Part shown: in pieces, positions 1-6,136 of the stretch | Position numbering within the stretch: position 1 is the stretch's first letter | How the letters are laid out: each line of letters begins with the position of its first letter | Source of the DNA: an uncultured delta proteobacterium | GTDB lineage: Bacteria; Myxococcota_A; Polyangia; Polyangiales; Polyangiaceae | Assembly: GCA_903858055.1 (NCBI GenBank) | Contig: CAIOHM010000241.1 | Span: forward strand, 1 to 14,300 | DNA: 14,300 bases | Reading direction: 5' to 3' | Translations under genes and position numbers: made by a program | Notes under the pieces: generated by a model | The model's input: only the letters and a program-made list of their open reading frames with translations | The model's database searches: none | What the model was told of the DNA's origin: nothing

Positions 1-631
1 CCGCCACGCGAAACGGCGAAAACTCGCGCTCTTCGAGCACGGCCCGCGAGGCGCTCACGTACGGGAGCTCGAGGTGCGAGTCGGTCGTGGTGTCGCCGTG
101 ACCCGGAAAGTGTTTGCCGCACGAGCCGAGCCCCGCTCGACGCTGACCCGCGGCGAACGCGAGGGCACTCTCGGCCGCACGCTCGGGTGCCGAGCCGAAT
201 GAGCGATCGCCGATAACCGGGTTGCGCTCTTCGCTGTGCACGTCGAGCACCGGCGCGAAGTTCATCGTGAAGCCAAGGGCTGCGAGCTGGCCACCGACTT
301 CGTAGCCGAGCGCCTCGAGGGTCTTCGTCGAGCAGTACTCCGCGAGCTCACGCGCGGCGGGCATCTGGATGATCGGCGCGTGCCGCAAACGCGCCACACG
401 GCCGCCCTCCTGGTCGACGGCGACGACGATGCCTCGCGGCGAAAGGGCATGGAGCGCGCCGTTCCTTCGGGCGAGGGCCGGCAAGTCGCCGTCCAGGTTT
501 CGCTTGAAGAGCGTGACACCGCCGAGCGCGCCCGCCTCGAGGAGCGCCCGCGTGACCGCTCGAGGCTCGAAGGTGTCAATCGCGCCGACGACGAGCGGCC
601 CGATGGTGCGCTCCGCCTCAGAAATGCCCAT
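1..631 (-). CDS. nagZ: Beta-N-acetylhexosaminidase NagZ (GH3), 3' end outside window
   Basis: The visible 210 residues match family 3 glycoside hydrolases of the NagZ type. These enzymes remove N-acetylglucosamine from anhydro-muropeptides in the cytoplasm during peptidoglycan recycling. Visible motifs are DQEGGRVARLR at residues 73-83, NFAPVLDV at 124-131, NPVIGDRSFG at 137-146 and KHFPGHGDTTTDSH at 173-186. In characterised NagZ enzymes the Asp and His of the last motif (here D184 and H186) form the general acid/base dyad. The aspartate nucleophile lies further on and is not in the window. There is no signal peptide, which fits a cytoplasmic enzyme. The ATG at 631 is chosen because the family fold begins right after it; no strong ribosome binding site is visible. 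The upstream neighbour on the same strand ends 63 bp away, so the two could be co-transcribed. A broader-specificity GH3 glucosidase is unlikely given the motifs. Confidence 0.93.
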   Translation of the reverse strand, partial: MGISEAERTIGPLVVGAIDTFEPRAVTRALLEAGALGGVTLFKRNLDGDLPALARRNGALHALSPRGIVVAVDQEGGRVARLRHAPIIQMPAARELAEYCSTKTLEALGYEVGGQLAALGFTMNFAPVLDVHSEERNPVIGDRSFGSAPERAAESALAFAAGQRRAGLGSCGKHFPGHGDTTTDSHLELPYVSASRAVLEEREFSPFRVA

Positions 632-694
632 GGAGACAGGTTATCGCGTCGCGCCGAGCGCCTGCAAGGGCGGAACTTCCCGGGCCTCGCGCGC

Positions 695-1099
695 TCAGCC
701 GCGGACGTTGATCTTCGCGAGCACGTCTTTGTTGTTCACGCCTTGGTACTTCGCGGCAAGGGAGGTCGTCGGCGCGAGGTTGGCCTTGCGCCGCTCCTCG
801 GTGCGCGCCGCCATCGCCGCTTCGTGCTCTTCGGACGATGCGTCGACGAGTTGCGGGTTCTGGAGCGGCTCGAGGTTCGCGCGACGACGCATGTCGCCAC
901 GTGCTTCGAGCACCGCCCGGTCGTAGTCGATTTGCGCGTCGATTTTGTCTTCCGCCTTCTTCGCCGCGAGACGCGAGAGCTCGAGCTTGTCGCGTTCGAC
1001 GCGCGACTCAGGCACGGGGATGGGCATGCTCGCGGACGGCAGCTTCACCGGTCCGCCAACGGGCGGGAATTGACGTTTGTCGGCAACGCGGGAACTCAT
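695..1099 (-). CDS. Charged, probably helical protein of unknown function (134 aa)
   Basis: I do not recognise this family. The first 30 residues are rich in Pro, Ser and Val. Residues 31-110 are very rich in Arg, Lys, Glu and Asp with regular Ala and Leu, which suggests long helices and possibly a coiled coil. The C-terminus is short and polar. There is no signal peptide, membrane segment or cysteine. The ATG at 1099 is preferred because a GAGGG ribosome binding site lies about 6-7 bases upstream. The same frame stays open further upstream, but that stretch reads like intergenic DNA. The gene lies upstream of nagZ on the same strand with a 63 bp gap, so a two-gene unit is possible, but this gives no clue to function. 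That it is a real gene rests on the ribosome binding site, the codon-like composition and the lack of any better gene here. Confidence 0.7.
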   Translation of the reverse strand: MSSRVADKRQFPPVGGPVKLPSASMPIPVPESRVERDKLELSRLAAKKAEDKIDAQIDYDRAVLEARGDMRRRANLEPLQNPQLVDASSEEHEAAMAARTEERRKANLAPTTSLAAKYQGVNNKDVLAKINVRG

Positions 1100-1288
1100 G
1101 GCGAACCCTCCGTGCGGCGACCACGCGCGCCCGCCACGGCCGGCTCGAAGCCTAACGCCGGGTCCAGGGTCGGGGTGCCAATGGATACACGCATGGGATA
1201 ACGCAGGGAACGGCTGGCCTTCCTTGAACTTGAGAAGAACCTGCACTTTTTTGTCGTCTCGTTTGCTGCGCTGCGCCATGCTCTCGCC

Positions 1289-2386
1289 ATGGCCTCCTCG
1301 TGGACCTCGACGGTGAACCCCGCCGCCGCCGCCCTCAGCCCCTACGTGCCGGCGGACCCGCCAGGAATCCGCTACCGCCTCGACGCCAACGAGGCCCCCG
1401 CGTCGATGCTCGCCCCGCTCCGCGAGACGCTCGCAGCCGCGCTCGCACGCGTCGAGGTCTCGCGTTACCCCGACGCGCGCGGCGTGGCCCTTCGCAGTGC
1501 GCTCGCGCGCTGGCTTGGAACGGAAGCCGACCGCCTCGTGGTCGGGAGCGGCTCCGACGAATCGATCTCCATGCTGCTCACGGCGTTTTCGAAGCCCCGC
1601 GAGGGCCGCTCGAAGCCCGTGCTGATCATCCCGACGCCGACCTTCGTGATGTACCGCGCGACGGCGTTGCTGCACGGCTTCGAGGTCGTCGAGGTCCCGC
1701 TGGACGCGTCGTTTCAGCTCGACGAAGCCGCAATGGCCGCCGCGATCGACGCCCACGAGCCGAATCTCGTCTTCTTCGCCTCGCCGAACAACCCGACCGC
1801 CGCAGTCTTCGATGCCGGCGCGATGGCGCGCCTCGTTGCGCGAGCTCCCTCGACGATCGTCGTCCTCGACGAAGCGTACGGCGCCTTCTCGTCACGGCAG
1901 CCGGCGCGCCATGAGAGCGACCCGGAGAACCTCGTGCGTATGGGCACGCTCAGCAAGATCGGCCTCGCGGCGCTCCGCGTCGGTTGGGTCGAGGCGTGCC
2001 CCGAGGTTGCGCGCCTGGTCGACGTCGTGCGCCACCCGTTCAACACGAGCGCGACGAGTCAGGCGCTCGCGGCCGAAGCGCTCGACACGCACGGTCCGTT
2101 CTTGCGAACGCTCGCGTGCAAGCTCGTGGCCGAGCGTGAGCGGCTGGCCGCAGCGGTCGTGGCCTCGGGCGTCGCGCAGGTGCACCCGAGCGACGCGAAC
2201 TTCCTCTGGGTCGAAGTCGCCGCCAGCGCGGAGGAGCTCTGGAAGAAGCTCGCGCGAGAGGGAGTTCTCGTGAGGAGTTTTGCGGGCAAAGGCGGGCGCC
2301 TCGATCGATGTCTCCGCGTTACGGTCGGAGACGCCGAAGCGAACGACGCGTTCATCGCGGCGTGGGCGAAGGTCACGCGATCGTGA
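1289..2386 (+). CDS. hisC: Histidinol-phosphate aminotransferase HisC
   Basis: This 365-residue class I/II aminotransferase has the usual HisC length. HisC transfers an amino group from glutamate to imidazole-acetol phosphate, giving histidinol phosphate, a cytoplasmic PLP-dependent step of histidine synthesis. Visible features are the N-terminal LDANEAP at 31-37, SRYPDARG at 58-65, the ASPNNPT cofactor motif at 164-170 and DEAYGAF at 194-200. The PLP lysine is K223 in TLSKIGLAALRVGW, and a C-terminal Arg-containing segment (CLRVTVG) follows. The ATG at 1289 directly precedes the family N-terminus; no clear ribosome binding site is seen. No other his gene is in the window, so it is either a dispersed biosynthetic gene or a related aminotransferase acting on another substrate, for example aromatic amino acids or a cobalamin-type threonine phosphate. 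The last 14 bp overlap the tail of the convergent dehydrogenase gene. Confidence 0.9.
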   Translation: MASSWTSTVNPAAAALSPYVPADPPGIRYRLDANEAPASMLAPLRETLAAALARVEVSRYPDARGVALRSALARWLGTEADRLVVGSGSDESISMLLTAFSKPREGRSKPVLIIPTPTFVMYRATALLHGFEVVEVPLDASFQLDEAAMAAAIDAHEPNLVFFASPNNPTAAVFDAGAMARLVARAPSTIVVLDEAYGAFSSRQPARHESDPENLVRMGTLSKIGLAALRVGWVEACPEVARLVDVVRHPFNTSATSQALAAEALDTHGPFLRTLACKLVAERERLAAAVVASGVAQVHPSDANFLWVEVAASAEELWKKLAREGVLVRSFAGKGGRLDRCLRVTVGDAEANDAFIAAWAKVTRS

Positions 2387-3131
2387 AGCCGCCGTCGACC
2401 ACGAGCGTTTGGCCCGTGTGGTACGAGGCCGCATCGCTCGCGAGGTAGAGGGCCACGCCGGCGATCTCGTCCGGCTGCCCCACGCGCCCGACGGGCGTTC
2501 GTTCGACGATCGTCTTCGAGAGCTCGGGCGACTCCACGATCGCCGAGGCAAACTTGGTCTCGATGAGCCCAGGCGCGATCGCGTTGACGCGGATCTTGGC
2601 GGAGCCCAGCTCGAGCGCGAGCGTCTTGGTCATCGCGATGACCGCGGCCTTCGTCATGCCGTAGCAACCTTGGAGCGGCGCAGCGTTGAGGCCCATGATG
2701 CTCGCGACGTTCACGATGCTGCCGCCCGCGCCGCGCGCGACGAGATGCTGCGCGACCTCGCGCGTGAGCCAGAAGTAGCCCTTCACGTTGACCTCGAAGG
2801 TCTTGTCCCATTGACCCTCGGAGACCGTGAGCATGGGGCCGAAGTGGGGGTTGGTCGCGGCGTTGTTCACGAGCACGTCGACCTTGCCGAAGCGTGCGAG
2901 GGTCTCGGCGACGATGCGCTTGCAGTCGTCTTCGCGTCCCGTGTGCGCGCTGATCGCAAGCGCGTTATCGCCGAGCGAGGCGGCCACCGCCTCGAGCGCC
3001 TCGGCCTTTCGTGCGACGAGCGCGACGCGTGCGCCGTGGGCGACGAACGTGCGAGCGATCGCCTCGCCGATGCCGCGGCTCGCGCCGGTGACGATGGCCA
3101 CTTTTCCCTCGAGGTCGATGCGTGCGGTCAT
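2373..3131 (-). CDS. DHRS4-like short-chain dehydrogenase/reductase
   Basis: This is a complete 252-residue classical SDR. The Rossmann dinucleotide motif TGASRGIG is at 15-22 and NNAA at 89-92. The catalytic set is N115, S144, Y157 and K161 (YGMTK). The basic pair R41-K42 after the second strand suggests NADP(H) preference. Segments such as NNAATNPHFGPML, QWDKTFEVNVKGY and RVNAIAPGLIETKF resemble the DHRS4 carbonyl/retinol reductase branch more than the FabG core family, although FabG-type activity cannot be excluded. The ATG at 3131 is preferred over one 13 codons upstream because AGGAG lies 7 bases before it. The gene is downstream of accA on the same strand with a 69 bp gap, so it may be co-transcribed and act on an acyl or carbonyl compound. 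The substrate is unknown. Confidence 0.9.
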   Translation of the reverse strand: MTARIDLEGKVAIVTGASRGIGEAIARTFVAHGARVALVARKAEALEAVAASLGDNALAISAHTGREDDCKRIVAETLARFGKVDVLVNNAATNPHFGPMLTVSEGQWDKTFEVNVKGYFWLTREVAQHLVARGAGGSIVNVASIMGLNAAPLQGCYGMTKAAVIAMTKTLALELGSAKIRVNAIAPGLIETKFASAIVESPELSKTIVERTPVGRVGQPDEIAGVALYLASDAASYHTGQTLVVDGGFTIA

Positions 3132-3200
3132 GAAGTGTCTCCTGCTTGGAGGCCTAGCAGGGGCACGCATCGTCGTGCAGCGCGCGACTGGCCGAATCGC

Positions 3201-4160
3201 TCAGGTTCCGACCTTCACGGCGCCGAGGCGACGGAAGCGGGCGTAGCGGTCGTCGACGAGCTGTTCGCGCGTGAGCACTTCGAGCTCCGCGAGGGCCTCT
3301 TCGATCGCGTCCCCGACGGCCTTGGCCGCGCCCTCGTGGTTGCGGTGCGCTCCGCCCGGCGGCTCGTTCACGATGCGATCGACGACGCCGAGGCGGAGTA
3401 GGTCGGGCGCGGTCATGCGCATGCGCTCGGCGGCCTCTGCGGATTTTGCCCCGTCCTTCCAGAGGATCGACGCGCAGCCCTCGGGGGAGATCACCGAGTA
3501 CGTTCCGTACTCCATGACGTGCACCCGGTTGGCGACGGCGAGCGCGAGGGCCCCGCCGCTCCCGCCTTCGCCGGTGATCGTCGTGATGACGGGCACACCA
3601 ACGCGTGCGAGCGCCGCGAGGCACGACCCGATGGCTTCGGATTGCCCGCGCTCTTCGGCCCCAATGCCCGGGTAGGCGCCGGGCGTGTCGACGAACGCGA
3701 GGATCGGCAAGCGGAAACGATCCGCGAGCGCGTAGAGCCGCTCGGCCTTTCGGTACCCCTCCGGGTGCGCCATGCCGAAGTTGCGCTTCACGTTCTCCTT
3801 CGCCGTGCGGCCTTTTTGGTGCCCGAGGATGATCGCCGAGCGCCCACGGAAACGGCCAACGCCCGCCACGATCGCCGCGTCCTCGGCGAAGCGACGGTCG
3901 CCACGCAGCTCCATGAAGTCTTCGACGAGGTGCGCGACGTAGTCGAGCGTGTAGGGCCGCTTGGCGTGGCGCGAGAGCTGCACTTTTTGCCAGGGCGTCA
4001 GATCGGCGAAGATCATCCGCGCGACGACGGCCGCTTGCGCCTCCATCCGCTCGAGCTCATGACGCAGCGTCGGGTCGGAGCCGAGCGAGGCGCGGAGCTT
4101 GGCGACGCGGTCGAGGAGTTCCACGAGGGGCTTCTCGAAAGGCAGAACATGGCTGGCCAT
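3201..4160 (-). CDS. accA: Acetyl-CoA carboxylase carboxyltransferase subunit alpha AccA
   Basis: The product has 319 residues, the same length as E. coli AccA, and is alignable to it throughout. AccA pairs with AccD to transfer the carboxyl group from biotin to acetyl-CoA, making malonyl-CoA for fatty-acid synthesis in the cytoplasm. Hallmarks are the N-terminal helical region ending in RPYTLDYV at 68-75, GHQKGR at 113-118, RNFGMAHPEGYRKAERL at 126-142 and DTPGAYPGIGAEERGQSEAI at 158-177. The oxyanion-hole loop GEGGSGGALA is at 197-206, followed by YSVISPEGCASILWK at 221-235 and PPGGAHRN at 267-274. No accD, accB or accC is visible nearby. The cyclase gene lies 66 bp upstream and the SDR gene 69 bp downstream on the same strand. 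Expression could therefore be linked to either, although two palindromes sit in the upstream gap. Confidence 0.97.
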   Translation of the reverse strand: MASHVLPFEKPLVELLDRVAKLRASLGSDPTLRHELERMEAQAAVVARMIFADLTPWQKVQLSRHAKRPYTLDYVAHLVEDFMELRGDRRFAEDAAIVAGVGRFRGRSAIILGHQKGRTAKENVKRNFGMAHPEGYRKAERLYALADRFRLPILAFVDTPGAYPGIGAEERGQSEAIGSCLAALARVGVPVITTITGEGGSGGALALAVANRVHVMEYGTYSVISPEGCASILWKDGAKSAEAAERMRMTAPDLLRLGVVDRIVNEPPGGAHRNHEGAAKAVGDAIEEALAELEVLTREQLVDDRYARFRRLGAVKVGT

Positions 4161-4190
4161 GCGCCCCGGCTACCACAAGCGGGTGCGAGG

Positions 4191-4218
4191 AAAAGCAGGC
4201 TTTTGGCGCGTAACGCGC
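4191..4218. other. Two adjacent palindromes between cyclase gene and accA
   Basis: AAAAGCAGGCTTTT (4191-4204, 6 bp arms) is followed after one base by GCGCGTAACGCGC (4206-4218, 5 bp arms). Both fall in the 66 bp gap between the end of the cyclase gene and the start of accA. Read leftward, the GC hairpin comes first and the second palindrome ends in TTTT, so together they could be a weak terminator or an RNA processing site. There is no long T-run after the GC hairpin, so I do not call a terminator. Confidence 0.35.
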
Positions 4219-4226
4219 TTCGCAGC

Positions 4227-6053
4227 TCAGGAGTGCTTTTCGGCGAGCACGTTGAAGATGGGCACGGGTTCGGCGATGCCCTTCAGCATGACCGGCGCGA
4301 GCTCGCGCACCTCGAAGTGGTCGCCAAGGAGCCGCCGCGTGCCGCCGCTGACGATGAGCTGCCCCGACTCGGCGATGCCGCAAAGCCGCGCGCTCTGGTT
4401 CGCGGTGTCGCCGATGACCGTGTAGCTCAGCGCTTTCGAGCTCCCGACGTAGCCGACGACGAGGGGCCCGGTGTGGACGCCGATGCCGATCGCGATGGGC
4501 GGAGCCCCGACCGACGCGCGCCGCTCGTTGAAGCGCTCGACGGCTTGGAGTTGGTCGAGGCCGCAGCGCACCGCGCGGACCGGGTCGTCGATGCTCGCCT
4601 TCGGAGCGCCCCAGAAGGCCATGATGCCGTCGCCCATGAACTTGTCGAGCGTACCTTCGTGGCGGAAGATGATTTCGACCATCTGTTCGAAGTACTCGTT
4701 GAGCATGTCGACGACGGTCGCGGCGTCGACGTGGGCGCTCATCTTCGTGAAGCCGCGGATGTCGCTGTTGAAGACCGTGCAGTGCTCGAGGCCCACGCCG
4801 CCCTTCTTGATTTCGAGGCGGCCCGCTTCGACCTCGGCGGCGACGTTCGGCGCGATGAGGCGCGAGAAACGCTCGCGCATGATGATCTCCTGCTCGACCT
4901 TGCGCGACAGGAGGCTGTTTTGGATGAACAGCGCCGCTTGCGCCGAGACCGTCGTGACGATCTCGAGGTCCTTCGCGCCGAACTGACCGAGGCTCGCCGA
5001 GTCGAGCCACACGGCACCGAGTACGGTCTCTTCGTGTAGGAGCGGCACGACGATCGCGCTCGAGATGCGGTTCAAGATCATCGACTTGCCCTTCGAGAGG
5101 GCGAAGTCCATCGCCGCGTCGTGCGTGAGCACGCTGGCGCGTTCGCGGATAACGTGGCCGAGGATGGTCGTGCTGAGCGGGATCGAGTCGGTCGAACCGT
5201 CGCGGCGCCGCGCCGCGTGGGGCTCGAGCTCGCCGTCTTCGTTGCGCAGCAAAATGACCGCGCGGTCGGCGGCGACGAAGCGGAAGAGCGCGTCGAGGAT
5301 CTTCTCGAGGAGCTTGTCGAGGTCACGCTCGGTGCTGATCGTTCGCGTGAGCTCCCACGCCATGCGGAGGCGCTCGTAGTCCGTGCGCAGCTGCGCTTGG
5401 TCGCCCACGACCGCGTCGAAGGCCTGGAAGCCCTTGGTCTTCGCCTGGATCTGCGCACCGATGGCCCGCGCGGCCTCCATGAGTTCGACGCGCGTGGAGC
5501 CGCTAAGAAACTGCGTACGGGAGCCGATCGGAGGCGCAGGGGGCGCGGGAGGATTGCCGGGCGCGGTCGCGGGAGGAGGCCCCGAGAGCGGCGAGGAGAA
5601 CGGCTGCGGCGACGTTCCCGACGCGCGGCCAGAGGAAGCGCCGCGCCCTGCGGAGCTCGCCATCGGGGTTGGGGGCGTGACCTCGCTCACGGGGGCATGA
5701 CCTGGTCGCGACGCAGCGGGTTGCGACGGGGCAGGAGCGAGCGAGGCGCCCGCGAGGTTGTCGAAGCGCGCGCGGAGACCCTCGCCCGGGCGCAGCGTGC
5801 CGAAGATGATCTCGTCGCCGTGCTTGACGCTCTTCTCGCCCTGGACGCGATCGCCGTTCACGTAGCTGCCGTTTAGGCTACCGAGGTCGCGCAAGATCCA
5901 CGTGTCGTCGCGCTTCTCGATCACGCAGTGCTCTTTCGAGACGATCTTGTCGAGCAGCTGAATCGTGTTGTTGGGATGGCGACCAAGGGTGTTGGTCGCG
6001 CGCAACTCGATCGAGTGCGGTCCGTCGGGCGTCAGGAGAATGAGCCGTGCCAT
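4227..6053 (-). CDS. FHA-GAF-class III adenylate cyclase
   Basis: This 608-residue soluble signalling protein has three modules. An FHA phosphothreonine-binding domain spans about 20-90 (LGRHPNN at 23-29, SKEH at 39-42, GSLNGSYVNG at 58-67). A Pro/Ala/Ser-rich linker runs over about 101-180. A helical segment and GAF sensor domain span about 215-385. The C-terminus, about 420-605, is a class III nucleotidyl cyclase. Its catalytic set looks complete: metal-binding D431 (NSDIRGFT) and D475 (KFMGDGIMAFWGAP), adenine-selecting K471 and D549 (GDTANQSARL), and transition-state N552 and R556. The Lys/Asp pair predicts ATP rather than GTP as substrate, so cAMP is the likely product. The FHA domain suggests control by Ser/Thr kinases, which are common in myxobacteria, and the GAF domain suggests a small-molecule or redox input; both are inferences. 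The ATG at 6053 starts directly at the FHA domain. The gene is divergent from the Lon-like protease, and accA follows on the same strand. Confidence 0.94.
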   Translation of the reverse strand: MARLILLTPDGPHSIELRATNTLGRHPNNTIQLLDKIVSKEHCVIEKRDDTWILRDLGSLNGSYVNGDRVQGEKSVKHGDEIIFGTLRPGEGLRARFDNLAGASLAPAPSQPAASRPGHAPVSEVTPPTPMASSAGRGASSGRASGTSPQPFSSPLSGPPPATAPGNPPAPPAPPIGSRTQFLSGSTRVELMEAARAIGAQIQAKTKGFQAFDAVVGDQAQLRTDYERLRMAWELTRTISTERDLDKLLEKILDALFRFVAADRAVILLRNEDGELEPHAARRRDGSTDSIPLSTTILGHVIRERASVLTHDAAMDFALSKGKSMILNRISSAIVVPLLHEETVLGAVWLDSASLGQFGAKDLEIVTTVSAQAALFIQNSLLSRKVEQEIIMRERFSRLIAPNVAAEVEAGRLEIKKGGVGLEHCTVFNSDIRGFTKMSAHVDAATVVDMLNEYFEQMVEIIFRHEGTLDKFMGDGIMAFWGAPKASIDDPVRAVRCGLDQLQAVERFNERRASVGAPPIAIGIGVHTGPLVVGYVGSSKALSYTVIGDTANQSARLCGIAESGQLIVSGGTRRLLGDHFEVRELAPVMLKGIAEPVPIFNVLAEKHS

Positions 6054-6106
6054 CGCGTAGGGGCCATGTTACGTGTGCTTTCCGGGCGAAGTCAGCAGGA
6101 AGCGTC

Positions 6107-6128
6107 TTCGACCCGCATCCGCGTCGAA
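6107..6128. promoter_or_regulatory. Inverted repeat in the divergent cyclase/Lon-like intergenic region
   Basis: TTCGAC (6107-6112) and GTCGAA (6123-6128) form 6 bp arms around a 10-base centre, with two further possible pairs inside. The dyad lies in the 83 bp between the two divergent start codons, 8 bases before the protease ATG. It could be an operator for one or both genes, or an mRNA hairpin limiting translation of the protease. This is inferred from position and symmetry only. Confidence 0.35.
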
Positions 6129-6136
6129 AAAACAGA

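Noticed and set aside
1100..1756. Upstream extension of the 134-residue minus-strand gene
   Set aside because: The frame stays open, but the added part covers the divergent intergenic DNA and the hisC start. The GAGGG site before the ATG at 1099 gives a better start. No convincing promoter could be fixed in the 189 bp gap.
2280..5039. Long plus-strand ORFs over the dehydrogenase, accA and cyclase genes
   Set aside because: The minus-strand genes carry clear catalytic motifs. The plus-strand frames have low-complexity Arg/Asp/Glu content and no recognisable domain.
6047..6136. Earlier ATG for the Lon-like protease
   Set aside because: It would overlap the divergent cyclase start and add 30 residues rich in Arg and Ser that do not look like a conserved N-terminus.
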